Assembly (NCBI GenBank): GCA_002386945.1
Contig: DGKH01000002.1
Span: 4,922-13,561, forward strand
DNA from: Proteobacteria bacterium UBA4575
GTDB taxonomy: Bacteria > Pseudomonadota > Gammaproteobacteria > UBA4575
DNA: 8,640 nt
Reading direction: 5' to 3'
A model generated the notes under the pieces. The model had not been told where the DNA came from, searched no databases, and was given only the letters and a program-made list of their open reading frames with translations. Made by a program: the position numbers and the translations under genes. Within the stretch, counting starts at the first letter, position 1; each line of letters begins with the position of its first letter. Positions 1-7,400 of the stretch are shown here, piece after piece.

Positions 1-572
1 ATTAAAGGGTCTATCTTGCCTTCTTTGGCGCGCTTATTAAGGTTAGTCGCAAACTGTTCTAGTGGTGATAACTCAGCCTCACCTTCGGCCTGCTGTTGCT
101 CACCACCGTCCTGTGATACACCTTCTTGTGCATCATCAGTCATGTTCGAAATACCATGTGAGATGTAGTTCAGCACGTCTAGCCGCACAACATCATTCTG
201 ACTCAATAGAAAAACAGCCTGACTTTCTTGCTCACCAAATATGGCAACCAAGACATTCGCTCCTGTCACTTCCTTATTTCCAGCAGATTGCACGTGAAAT
301 ACTGCACGCTGCAATACACGTTGAAAACCTAGTGTCGGTGAGGTATCACGATCTTCATCTTCATCTAATAACGGCGTGTTATCTTCGATAAAGACATCGA
401 GTTGCTGACTTAATGCATCTATCTTAGCGCCACAGGCACGCAACACATCTAAAGCTGAATCATTATCCAGCAGTGCCAGCAACAAATGCTCTACCGTCAT
501 AAATTCATGACGTTTCTCGCGCGCTCGTTTAAACGCATTATTCAGTGTTTTTTCTAATTCTTTTGCTAACAT
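1..572 (-). CDS. clpA: ATP-dependent Clp protease ATPase subunit ClpA, N-terminal part (cut by window edge)
   Basis: ClpA is the AAA+ unfoldase that feeds substrates into the cytoplasmic ClpP peptidase. I translated the minus strand from the ATG at 572-570; 190 codons lie in the window. The protein opens MLAKELEKTLNNAF and continues with RHEFMTVEHLLLALL (about residues 21-35), then FQRVLQRAVFHVQSAG and EVTGANVLVAIFGEQESQA, which match the double Clp-N repeat of E. coli ClpA almost residue for residue. An acidic, Gln-rich linker follows (about 148-170), and the window ends at KIDPL, just before the first AAA+ module, so no Walker motifs are visible. The N-domain is the docking site for ClpS, whose gene lies 22 nt upstream in the same direction. 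A GAGAG ribosome binding site precedes the ATG. No disruption is seen in the visible part. Confidence 0.96.
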   Translation of the reverse strand, partial: MLAKELEKTLNNAFKRAREKRHEFMTVEHLLLALLDNDSALDVLRACGAKIDALSQQLDVFIEDNTPLLDEDEDRDTSPTLGFQRVLQRAVFHVQSAGNKEVTGANVLVAIFGEQESQAVFLLSQNDVVRLDVLNYISHGISNMTDDAQEGVSQDGGEQQQAEGEAELSPLEQFATNLNKRAKEGKIDPL

Positions 573-594
573 TAATTTGCTCTCATTGATCGCT

Positions 595-918
595 TTATGC
601 TTCTTCCATATCACATAAAAGAGGATGACTATTCTGACGTGAGTATTCGTTCACCTGAGCCACTTTGGTCTCAGCCACTTCGCGCGTATACGTTCCGCAA
701 ATACCTTTGCCATGCGTATGCACATTTAGCATGACACGCGTTGCCTGCTCGCGGTCCATACGAAAAAAATTTTCCAAAATGTGAACTACAAACTCCATTG
801 GAGTGTAGTCATCATTAAGCAATAAAACTTTATACATCGGTGGTTGTTTTAGTTTTGGGGGAGCCTCTTCTACTGCAACCCCATCATCACCGTGTTGATG
901 ATCCTTATCTGTAGACAT
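595..918 (-). CDS. clpS: ATP-dependent Clp protease adaptor protein ClpS
   Basis: ClpS is the bacterial N-recognin: it binds proteins with N-terminal Leu, Phe, Tyr or Trp and hands them to ClpA for degradation by ClpAP. The 107-residue protein has the normal family length. After a flexible, acidic, His-containing tail (1-27), the core starts at [17 protein letters not shown]. The residues of the E. coli N-degron pocket are all present with an offset of one: N35, D36, D37, T39, M41, V44, M63 and H67. The C-terminal half carries [14 protein letters not shown] (72-85) and ends [10 protein letters not shown], as in the family. The N-terminal tail is needed in E. coli for substrate delivery and is intact here. 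The Shine-Dalgarno sequence before the ATG is weak. It is co-directional with clpA and very likely co-transcribed with it. Confidence 0.98.
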   Translation of the reverse strand: MSTDKDHQHGDDGVAVEEAPPKLKQPPMYKVLLLNDDYTPMEFVVHILENFFRMDREQATRVMLNVHTHGKGICGTYTREVAETKVAQVNEYSRQNSHPLLCDMEEA

Positions 919-950
919 TCAATTTGTGCGCCATGTTCGCTAATTCGAGT

Positions 951-977
951 ATTATACGGCCATGAATTATGACTAAA
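951..977 (-). promoter_or_regulatory. Candidate sigma-70 promoter for clpS-clpA
   Basis: Read on the minus strand, a perfect TATAAT -10 box lies at 956-951, 33 nt upstream of the clpS start codon. The best upstream hexamer, TTTAGT at 977-972, matches the -35 consensus at only three positions and sits at a short 15-nt spacing. The -10 box is the real support; the -35 assignment is tentative. Its position in the divergent gap between clpS and nudJ is right for the clpS-clpA transcript. Confidence 0.5.
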
Positions 978-1111
978 TATAGACCGCTAGATATGAAAAT
1001 AACAGAAGGCCTGTAAAAAACCCATATATCTAAGATTGAACTATACAAATCGGCGAAATTAAGGCAGAAAAGCGATTAATAACGCCCTCTTTAAAAAGGC
1101 ACCAAGCAGTC

Positions 1112-1570
1112 ATGTCCTACAGCTCACACATCACAGTTGCAGCCGTTATTGAAAAAGATGGCTCCTATCTCATGGTTAAAGAGATGGCCAATGGCCTAGA
1201 GGTCTACAATCAGCCTGCAGGGCATTGGGAGATCAATGAGACCTTTATTCAGGCCTCTATCCGCGAGACATTGGAAGAAACCGCTTGGGATTACCAACCT
1301 GAGGCCATTGTTGGCATCTACCGCTGGCCACACCCAGAAGAGGACAGCGTGTTTGTGCGCACCACGTTCTGCGGTAAAGCGACTGCCTTTCACCCAGAAT
1401 TAGAGCTAGACCATGGCATTATTGAAGCTTGCTGGATGACGCGCGCCGAAATCGAGGCCCTAGATGAATTACAGCGCCGCAGTGCCCTAGTACTAAAAAG
1501 TATAGAAGATTATGAAAATGGCATTCGTTACAGCCTTGATCTGCTGACTGAAGTCAAAGAAAGCTGGTAG
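1112..1570 (+). CDS. nudJ: NudJ-type Nudix phosphatase
   Basis: This is a Nudix hydrolase of the NudJ (YmfB) type. The E. coli enzyme hydrolyses nucleoside tri- and diphosphates and the thiamine precursor HMP-PP in the cytoplasm. At 152 residues the length fits the family. The Nudix box spans residues 37-59: G37, E43, then R51-E52 and L54-E55-E56, which supply the Mg-binding glutamates. The Gly expected near the end of the box is Ala (A58), a conservative change that should not remove catalysis. It is the first gene of a plus-strand run with mnmA starting 14 nt after its stop, a neighbourhood conserved in E. coli and Pseudomonas, and this supports the nudJ name over a generic Nudix call. The Shine-Dalgarno is poor (AAGG 12 nt before the ATG), but no better start lies inside the conserved first strand. 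The exact substrate is inferred. Confidence 0.9.
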   Translation: MSYSSHITVAAVIEKDGSYLMVKEMANGLEVYNQPAGHWEINETFIQASIRETLEETAWDYQPEAIVGIYRWPHPEEDSVFVRTTFCGKATAFHPELELDHGIIEACWMTRAEIEALDELQRRSALVLKSIEDYENGIRYSLDLLTEVKESW

Positions 1571-1584
1571 CTATAGAGTAAATC

Positions 1585-2667
1585 ATGACTAAAGAATCAA
1601 TAGTGGTGGGATTATCAGGTGGTGTCGACTCCGCTGTCTGCGCTCACCTATTACAACGCCAAGGCTATGATGTGCAGGCCGTCTTTATGAAGAACTGGGA
1701 TGAAGACGATGATGAGCACTGCTCCGCTACCGAAGACCTTGCCGATGCTGAAGAGGTCTGTGCCAAGCTTGAGATCCCACTGAAAACCGTTAATTTTTCC
1801 AGCGAATACTGGGACTCAGTGTTTGAATACTTCCTCGCTGAACACCGCGCTGGACGCACACCCAATCCGGACATCCTGTGCAATACCGAGATTAAGTTTA
1901 AGGTCTTTTTAGAATACGCCAGCCAGTTAGGTGTCGATCGCATTGCGACAGGACACTATGCACGTATTGCAGAACAACACGGGCGTTATCAATTGCTCTG
2001 TGGTTTAGACCAAGGCAAAGATCAAAGTTATTTTCTGCATGGTTTGAACCAAGCTCAACTGAGTAAATCGCTGATGCCACTAGGCGCCTTAGAAAAACCT
2101 GAGGTGCGTCACATCGCTGCTGATCTTGATCTAGCAATCCATGACAAGAAAGACAGCACTGGCATCTGTTTTATTGGTGAACGTAAGTTCAGTGAATTCT
2201 TGCAGCAATATCTACCCAATAAGCGTGGTGATATCGTTGATCTGGATGGCAATATCATCGGTGATCATCAAGGCGCCACCTTCTTCACTATCGGACAGCG
2301 TCAAGGCTTAGGTATAGGCGGCCGTGCCGACAGTTCTGCCGAACCCTGGTATGTAGTGGATAAGGACATGACAAACAATAGGGTTATCGTGGCCCAAGGC
2401 AGCGATCATCCGGCACTGTTTAATCAGCGTCTGCAGTTAGAAGATATGCATTGGATTGACCCAGAAGACCATCGTGACAATTGTCACTGTAGCGCTAAGA
2501 TTCGCTACCGTCAGTCACATCAAACCTGTCAGCTGCTACGTAATGAAAGTGGTCATTGGGAATTGGCCTTTGACCAAGCCCAACGGGCTGTCACACCAGG
2601 ACAGTTCGCCGTACTCTATGAGCAAGACCGCTGCTTGGGTGGAGCCGTCATTCAGTTACGGAAGTAA
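1585..2667 (+). CDS. mnmA: tRNA-specific 2-thiouridylase MnmA
   Basis: MnmA adenylates and then thiolates U34 of tRNA-Lys, tRNA-Glu and tRNA-Gln, using sulfur relayed by the IscS-Tus chain, to make the s2U part of mnm5s2U at the wobble position. The 360-residue protein is of normal length. It shows the PP-loop SGGVDS at 11-16 for ATP, NPDILCN with the nucleophilic Cys99, TGHYA at 122-126, GKDQSYFL at 144-151, STGICFIGERKF with the second catalytic Cys195, and FTIGQRQGLGIGG at 234-246, followed by the C-terminal beta-barrel domain with the GQFAVLY segment. The two cysteines correspond to Cys102 and Cys199 of E. coli. The start at 1585 leaves the short usual N-terminus before the PP-loop. It lies 14 nt after nudJ and 52 nt before hflD, consistent with one transcript. 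Confidence 0.98.
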   Translation: MTKESIVVGLSGGVDSAVCAHLLQRQGYDVQAVFMKNWDEDDDEHCSATEDLADAEEVCAKLEIPLKTVNFSSEYWDSVFEYFLAEHRAGRTPNPDILCNTEIKFKVFLEYASQLGVDRIATGHYARIAEQHGRYQLLCGLDQGKDQSYFLHGLNQAQLSKSLMPLGALEKPEVRHIAADLDLAIHDKKDSTGICFIGERKFSEFLQQYLPNKRGDIVDLDGNIIGDHQGATFFTIGQRQGLGIGGRADSSAEPWYVVDKDMTNNRVIVAQGSDHPALFNQRLQLEDMHWIDPEDHRDNCHCSAKIRYRQSHQTCQLLRNESGHWELAFDQAQRAVTPGQFAVLYEQDRCLGGAVIQLRK

Positions 2668-2719
2668 CCTATAAACGAGCACAGCCATCATCGCCACCAT
2701 ATTTTACTAGGATTCAAGC

Positions 2720-3337
2720 ATGACCCAGGATTATGAAGCCCGTACCATCGCCCTTGCAGGCATGCAACAATGCCTAGCACAAGTGCAGCAAATCGCATGG
2801 CATGGTAGTTATGATGCCGCCACCGTAGATCCCTGCCTAACCAGCCTATTCATTGAAGACCCGGAAAGTTATGTAGCGGTCTATGGTGGCGTAGACAGAA
2901 TACAGGAAGGGCTGAATGTACTTGCAAGCACCTTAGGCCAAGATACCAATAAGACCGCGATGGAGCGTTTACGTTACTTTGCAACTCTAAACGTACTAAC
3001 TAAAAAGTTCCTAGCCGACACCAATCTTGTCTCTCAGGTCAGCACCACCTTAAATATTTTACAGGGCGAGATACACGACCTACAGAGTCAACGTGACTAT
3101 GTCTTACAACGACTGGCCAGACTCTACCAAAACACCATCAGTCCATTTCGCCCACAACTGATAATTCATGGGCAAGCCAATCTTTTGACCGAAGCTCAGC
3201 ACAGTAATGCCATCCGCGCATTATTACTGGCGGCAGTACGTAGTATCGTCTTATGGCGCCAAGCTGGCGGCACTCAGTTCAACTTCCTAGTCGGAAAATC
3301 CAAATATTTACGCCATATCGATCATTTATTGACCTAA
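2720..3337 (+). CDS. hflD: High frequency lysogenization protein HflD homologue
   Basis: This is a 205-residue HflD (YcfC) protein; the E. coli protein has 213. In E. coli, HflD is a membrane-associated cytoplasmic protein that binds the phage lambda CII activator and affects the lysis-lysogeny choice; its normal cellular job is not well defined. Family traits visible here are the ALAGMQQCLAQVQQIA start (11-26), VYGGVDRIQEGL (54-65), a helical and possibly coiled segment at about 101-135, the motif around ISPFRPQLIIHG (140-151), and the IRALLLAAVRSIVLWRQAGG helix (165-184). An AGGA ribosome binding site at 2709-2712 sits 7 nt before the ATG. It directly follows mnmA, as in E. coli. The usual next gene, purB, is absent and acnA follows instead. 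No phage genes are in the window. Confidence 0.93.
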   Translation: MTQDYEARTIALAGMQQCLAQVQQIAWHGSYDAATVDPCLTSLFIEDPESYVAVYGGVDRIQEGLNVLASTLGQDTNKTAMERLRYFATLNVLTKKFLADTNLVSQVSTTLNILQGEIHDLQSQRDYVLQRLARLYQNTISPFRPQLIIHGQANLLTEAQHSNAIRALLLAAVRSIVLWRQAGGTQFNFLVGKSKYLRHIDHLLT

Positions 3338-3342
3338 CACGC

Positions 3343-3371
3343 TACAAACTGTCGACAAAATGAGCGATAAT
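3343..3371 (+). promoter_or_regulatory. Weak candidate promoter for acnA
   Basis: In the 78-nt gap between hflD and acnA, GATAAT at 3366-3371 matches five of six -10 positions, with TACAAA 17 nt upstream at 3343-3348 matching three of six -35 positions. The gap contains no terminator-like hairpin, so read-through from the nudJ-mnmA-hflD transcript is also possible. This is a tentative call based on hexamer similarity only. Confidence 0.3.
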
Positions 3372-3405
3372 CGCGCGCCTTCAAGATTCCAAATTTATCT
3401 TTTCT

Positions 3406-3410
3406 GAGGA
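3406..3410 (+). promoter_or_regulatory. Strong ribosome binding site of acnA
   Basis: GAGGA ends 5 nt before the ATG at 3416. It is the best Shine-Dalgarno match in the window and fixes the acnA start. It fits the high expression expected of a central TCA enzyme, in contrast to the weak sites before nudJ, clpS and the lipoprotein gene. Confidence 0.75.
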
Positions 3411-3415
3411 AAATT

Positions 3416-6076
3416 ATGAGTAATAGCTTCGATGCACGTGCGTCTCTGAACGTAGACGGCAAGGAATACGAGATATTCCAACTGACCAAGGTTGCAGGCG
3501 CAGAACGCCTCCCATTCTCCATGAAGATTCTTCTCGAGAACCTTCTTCGCCATGAAGATGGAAAGACTGTAGATAAGAATGACATTGAAGCCATCCTCCA
3601 ATGGGACCCTAGTGCTGATCCATCAAAAGAGATCGCCTATCGCCCTGCTCGCGTATTAATGCAAGATTTCACCGGCGTACCCGCTGTAGTAGATCTAGCA
3701 GCCATGCGTGATGCAATGAAACAGCTTGGCGGCGACCCAAACAAGATTAATCCACTACAGCCAGCTGAGTTAGTTATTGACCACTCAGTACAGGTAGATG
3801 AGTTTGGTTCAGACCAAGCGATGGACCTCAACGCTAGCTTAGAGTTCTCACGCAACCGTGAGCGTTACAACTTCTTGAAATGGGGCCAAAAGGCATTTTC
3901 TAACTTCAAGGTTGTACCACCAGACACCGGTATCGTGCATCAGGTTAACTTGGAGTACCTAGCACGCGTTGTCTTCACACAAGACAACAACGGCACCACT
4001 CAAGCTTACCCAGATACATTAGTTGGTACCGACTCACACACCACCATGATCAACGGTGTTGGCGTCCTTGGTTGGGGTGTTGGTGGCATCGAAGCTGAAG
4101 CTTCTATGCTTGGTCAACCTATCTCTATGTTAATTCCAAAAGTCGTTGGCTTTGAACTGACTGGCAAGGTGCCAGAAGGCGCAACAGCAACTGACTTAGT
4201 GCTAACCATCGTTGATACCCTGCGTCAGCACGGTGTAGTTGGAAAGTTTGTTGAATTCCACGGTGAAGGTCTTGCTAACTTACCATTAGGTGACCGCGCA
4301 ACTATCGCGAACATGGCACCTGAGTACGGCGCTACCTGTGGCATCTTCCCAGTTGACCAAGAAACTATCGACTTCCTCGCACTTTCTGGCCGTGACGCAG
4401 ACCAAGTCGCACTAGTTGAAGCCTATGCGAAAGCACAGGGCATGTGGAATGACGAAAACTCAACAACTGCAGAATACAGCGAAAACCTAAGCCTAGACAT
4501 GAGCACTGTAGTGCCTAGCCTCGCGGGACCAAAACGTCCACAGGATCGTGTACCACTAAGTGACTCTAAGTCTATGTATGTAGATGCTCATGCTGCACTA
4601 CAAAAAGAACGTGGCACAAAATCTGCTGGCACTGCTCAAGTTGAATACAACGGTAGCGAGTTTGCGCTAAATGATGGCGCAGTGGTTATTGCAGCGATTA
4701 CCTCTTGCACCAACACCTCTAACCCTAACGTTATGTTAGGTGCAGGCTTGGTTGCGAAGAAGGCAGCAGCTCTAGGCGTTAAAGTTAAACCTTGGGTTAA
4801 GACTTCACTAGCACCGGGATCACTGGTAGTTACTGAATACCTAGAAAATGCAGGCCTACTCGACCCACTAAAGAGCTTAGGTTTCCACGTAGTTGGTTAT
4901 GGCTGTACCACTTGTATTGGTAACTCAGGTCCATTACCTGAGCCAGTCTCTAAGGCGATCATCGATAACGATCTAACAGTGACTTCTGTCCTATCAGGCA
5001 ACCGTAACTTTGAAGGTCGCGTACACGCCGAAGTGAAGATGAACTACCTTGCTTCACCACCATTGGTCGTGGCTTACGCTATTGCCGGCCGTATGGATAT
5101 CGACGTTTACAACGAGCCGCTAACAACAACGGCTGATGGCAAAGAAGTCTTCCTGAAAGATATCTGGCCAACACAGAAAGAAGTCGCCGATACCGTGCGT
5201 GATTTCTTAACTGTTGAGCAATTCACTAAGTCTTACAAAGACCTATTTGCAGGTGATGCAAACTGGGCCAAGTTAGACGTTGAAGAAAGCCAGCTTTACA
5301 GCTGGGATGACTCAACCTATGTCGCTAACCCGCCATACTTCGAGAACATGACAGCCGATATCAGCCCAGTGGCTGATATTACAGGTGCACGTGTTCTAGC
5401 TTACCTAGGTGACTCAGTAACTACTGACCACATCTCTCCTGCTGGCTCTATTAAGGCCGACAGCCCTGCAGGCAAATACCTGCAAGAGAAAGGGGTTAGC
5501 CCAGGTGACTTCAACTCTTATGGCTCACGTCGTGGTAACCACGAGATCATGATGCGTGGCACCTTTGCCAACATCCGTTTGCGTAACAAGATGGCTCCAG
5601 GCACTGAGGGTGGCTTCACTCGCATGCAACCTGCAGACACTGAAACAACCATCTTTGAAGCAGCGATGCAGTATCAAGCTGATAGTGTCCCTACCATCAT
5701 TTTGGCAGGCAAAGAGTACGGCAGTGGCTCATCACGTGACTGGGCAGCAAAAGGTCCACGTCTACTAGGTGTGAGTGCAGTTATTGCAGAAAGCTACGAG
5801 CGTATTCACCGTTCAAACTTAGTTGGCATGGGTATCTTGCCACTACAGTATGAAGAAGGTCAGAACGCAGAAAGCATCGGCTTAAGTGGTCGTGAAAGCA
5901 TCGATATCGTTGGTCTAACTAACGGTACTGCGAAATCTGTTGAAGTGGTTGCTACCAAAGAAGACGGCAGCAGCATCACCTTCACCGCTAAGGTTCGTAT
6001 CGATACGCCACAAGAGATCGAGTACTACCAGAACGGCGGTATCTTGCACTATGTACTGCGTCAACTTGCAGCTTAG
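3416..6076 (+). CDS. acnA: Aconitate hydratase A (AcnA-type, 4Fe-4S)
   Basis: Aconitase interconverts citrate and isocitrate through cis-aconitate in the TCA cycle, using a [4Fe-4S] cluster in the cytoplasm. The 886-residue protein matches the AcnA/IRP-type family in length (E. coli AcnA 891). Cluster ligands are Cys431 (in [10 protein letters not shown]) and Cys497 and Cys500 (in [14 protein letters not shown]), equivalent to E. coli C435, C501 and C504. Other signatures are [15 protein letters not shown] (81-95), [20 protein letters not shown] (204-223), [13 protein letters not shown] (665-677), [18 protein letters not shown] (704-721) and the swivel-domain [19 protein letters not shown] (768-786). 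It is therefore not an AcnB-type enzyme, whose domain order differs. Codons are biased to those typical of highly expressed genes (many GGT, CGT, AAC and TTC). Transcription ends at the terminator 29 nt downstream. The methylisocitrate-pathway paralogue AcnD is a less likely alternative, since no prp genes are nearby. Confidence 0.97.
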   Translation: MSNSFDARASLNVDGKEYEIFQLTKVAGAERLPFSMKILLENLLRHEDGKTVDKNDIEAILQWDPSADPSKEIAYRPARVLMQDFTGVPAVVDLAAMRDAMKQLGGDPNKINPLQPAELVIDHSVQVDEFGSDQAMDLNASLEFSRNRERYNFLKWGQKAFSNFKVVPPDTGIVHQVNLEYLARVVFTQDNNGTTQAYPDTLVGTDSHTTMINGVGVLGWGVGGIEAEASMLGQPISMLIPKVVGFELTGKVPEGATATDLVLTIVDTLRQHGVVGKFVEFHGEGLANLPLGDRATIANMAPEYGATCGIFPVDQETIDFLALSGRDADQVALVEAYAKAQGMWNDENSTTAEYSENLSLDMSTVVPSLAGPKRPQDRVPLSDSKSMYVDAHAALQKERGTKSAGTAQVEYNGSEFALNDGAVVIAAITSCTNTSNPNVMLGAGLVAKKAAALGVKVKPWVKTSLAPGSLVVTEYLENAGLLDPLKSLGFHVVGYGCTTCIGNSGPLPEPVSKAIIDNDLTVTSVLSGNRNFEGRVHAEVKMNYLASPPLVVAYAIAGRMDIDVYNEPLTTTADGKEVFLKDIWPTQKEVADTVRDFLTVEQFTKSYKDLFAGDANWAKLDVEESQLYSWDDSTYVANPPYFENMTADISPVADITGARVLAYLGDSVTTDHISPAGSIKADSPAGKYLQEKGVSPGDFNSYGSRRGNHEIMMRGTFANIRLRNKMAPGTEGGFTRMQPADTETTIFEAAMQYQADSVPTIILAGKEYGSGSSRDWAAKGPRLLGVSAVIAESYERIHRSNLVGMGILPLQYEEGQNAESIGLSGRESIDIVGLTNGTAKSVEVVATKEDGSSITFTAKVRIDTPQEIEYYQNGGILHYVLRQLAA

Positions 6077-6104
6077 AATCAAAGCCTCAAGTAAGACTCT
6101 TAAG

Positions 6105-6127
6105 AACCCCGCTTCGGCGGGGTTTTT
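6105..6127 (+). terminator. Intrinsic (rho-independent) terminator of acnA
   Basis: A perfect 8-bp stem, AACCCCGC (6105-6112) against GCGGGGTT (6117-6124), closes on a TTCG loop, giving the especially stable C(UUCG)G tetraloop. A run of five T (6123-6127) follows. It lies 29 nt after the acnA stop codon. The terminator ends only 5 nt before the start codon of the next gene. Confidence 0.96.
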
Positions 6128-6132
6128 GCTTT

Positions 6133-6990
6133 ATGCCATTAAATAAAACACTACTATTAGGCAGCCTCTTTGTGATGGCAGGCGAGCTACTCTTCGTCGG
6201 CATGGGCATGCTGATCAAGATACTCAGCGAGACCTTCAGCAGTCAGCAACTGGTGTTCTTCCGCAACATCTTCGGCGCACTGGTGCTGATCCCAATCCTT
6301 TACCGTAACGGCCTCAACGGGCTCAAGACCGACCGAATCAAGTTACACCTACTGCGTGCTAGCAGTGGGTTATTGGCCATGTTCTGCTTCTTCTATGCCT
6401 TAGCTAACATTCAGCTGGCCAACGCCATGTTGTTAAAGATGACCGTACCGTTGTTCATCCCGATCATCGCCGTGCTCTGGATTAAAGAACAGATCAACGC
6501 CAAGACAATTTTTGCGATCGCCTTAGGCTTCTTTGGTGTCACTGTCTTTTTGGATCCGCAGGCAGGCATTCAAATGGCTGGCATTATCGGCTTAGCTGGC
6601 GGAGCCTTTGCCGGACTCGCTAAGGTCTCTATTCGTAAGATGTCTGACACTGAGCCGGCTACCCGTATCGTCTTTTACTTCGCCTTGTTTGCCACCCTCC
6701 TCTCAAGCCTATCGTTATTCATTGGCGACACACACTGGCCCAGCACCACACACTGGCCATGGCTATTACTCCTCGGCATACTCGGCACCTGTGGCCAACT
6801 CTGCCTAACACAGGGTTATCGAATGGCACCTGCCAGCCAGGTAGCCACCTTTACCTACTCCTCCTTGATCTGGGCAACCATCGCCGGTTATCTGTTCTGG
6901 AATGAATTACCGGAGTTGCAAACTGTCATCGGTGCCGCCTTGATCATCCTGGCTGGGATCGTGTTGATTTATAAACCACAGAAAACCTAG
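6133..6990 (+). CDS. EamA-family (DMT superfamily) inner-membrane transporter
   Basis: A 285-residue, strongly hydrophobic protein with about ten predicted transmembrane helices arranged as two EamA repeats (roughly 6-140 and 148-281), the layout of drug/metabolite exporters such as RhaT- or YdcZ-like DMT proteins. Family-like features are ELVFFRN-type sequence at 40-45 (LVFFRN), FCFFYALANIQLANAMLL near 84-101, and in the second repeat GQLCLTQGYRMAPASQVATF (221-240) followed by a terminal GAALIILAGIVLIY helix and a basic tail. The substrate cannot be told from sequence. The ATG at 6133 is preferred because the next in-frame starts (GTG 6172, ATG 6175) would cut away part of the first helix. 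That ATG lies 5 nt after the acnA terminator and has no clear ribosome binding site. A duplicated THWP occurs at 200-209 between helices 6 and 7. Confidence 0.88.
   Translation: MPLNKTLLLGSLFVMAGELLFVGMGMLIKILSETFSSQQLVFFRNIFGALVLIPILYRNGLNGLKTDRIKLHLLRASSGLLAMFCFFYALANIQLANAMLLKMTVPLFIPIIAVLWIKEQINAKTIFAIALGFFGVTVFLDPQAGIQMAGIIGLAGGAFAGLAKVSIRKMSDTEPATRIVFYFALFATLLSSLSLFIGDTHWPSTTHWPWLLLLGILGTCGQLCLTQGYRMAPASQVATFTYSSLIWATIAGYLFWNELPELQTVIGAALIILAGIVLIYKPQKT
6729..6758 (+). repeat. Short in-frame direct repeat inside the transporter gene
   Basis: The 12-mer CACACACTGGCC occurs at 6729-6740 and again at 6747-6758, an offset of 18 nt or six codons. It encodes THWP twice (residues 200-203 and 206-209) in the loop before helix 7. 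The reading frame is kept. It is probably a small slippage-type duplication in a tolerant loop. Confidence 0.7.
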
Positions 6991-7027
6991 AAAATAAAAG
7001 CCATATTTAGTGCAGGTCACTTAACTC

Positions 7028-7036
7028 TGTTATCAT
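7028..7036 (+). promoter_or_regulatory. Candidate extended -10 promoter for the cupin gene
   Basis: TGTTATCAT holds a TGn extension plus TATCAT (five of six -10 matches) in the 125-nt gap after the transporter gene. No good -35 hexamer is found at 16-18 nt, as is common for extended -10 promoters. A start near 7043 would give a leader of about 70 nt, which includes a small hairpin with arms AATGA (7063-7067) and TCATT (7073-7077). Confidence 0.4.
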
Positions 7037-7115
7037 CCGCTCGCCGATAAAATTCAGCTAATAATGAAGTACTCATTAGATGGGTTTATTTAAATTAAAA
7101 TAAATTAGGATTGAT

Positions 7116-7400
7116 ATGCCAGAGATTAGCGTTGAAAAGGACCTTACTGATGCACGTAAGGCCGAATTAGGTATTTCTGATTGGAATGTTTGGGAATGTG
7201 AAGTTAGACAGTTCAGACTTGATTTTGATCAAGAACTTGAGCGATCTTACATCTTAGAAGGCGAGATCGTTGTTACGCCTGATGGCGGTGAGCCAGTGAC
7301 ATTGGTTCCAGGTGATTACATCACTTTTCCAAAAGGTCTGAAAAGCGTTTGGTCTGTAACTAAGCAGTTACGTAAGCATTACACCCACGACGCAGAATAA
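7116..7400 (+). CDS. Small single-domain cupin protein (Cupin_3-like)
   Basis: A 94-residue soluble protein that is essentially one cupin beta-barrel. The central part runs SYILEGEIVVTPDGGEPVTL (44-63), then VPGDYITFPKGLKSVWSV (64-81) and RKHYTHD near the end, which resembles the Cupin_3 (EutQ/DUF861-like) group. The His-X-His of the classical first cupin motif is not present (the region before SYILEGE holds Asp and Glu instead), and the His of the second motif is replaced by Trp79, so classical metal binding looks unlikely. Possible roles are sugar or small-molecule binding; I cannot name a substrate. The start is supported by AGGA at 7107-7110, 5 nt before the ATG. It appears monocistronic: the flanking gaps are 125 and 332 nt. 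Confidence 0.85.
   Translation: MPEISVEKDLTDARKAELGISDWNVWECEVRQFRLDFDQELERSYILEGEIVVTPDGGEPVTLVPGDYITFPKGLKSVWSVTKQLRKHYTHDAE

Noticed and set aside
62..391. Plus-strand open frame of 109 codons
   Set aside because: It lies wholly inside clpA on the opposite strand, and its His-rich translation resembles no protein family. The clpA frame explains the sequence.
1005..1020. ACAG...CTGT followed by a run of A as a terminator near the clpS-nudJ gap
   Set aside because: The stem is only 4 bp, and the gap is divergent, so no transcript is expected to end there.
2720..3337. HflD as a sign of a nearby prophage
   Set aside because: HflD is a host housekeeping protein named for its effect on lambda; no integrase, repressor, structural phage gene or attachment site is seen in the window.
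3334..3601. Two minus-strand open frames across the acnA start
   Set aside because: They overlap the conserved N-terminus and ribosome binding site of acnA and have no recognisable protein features.
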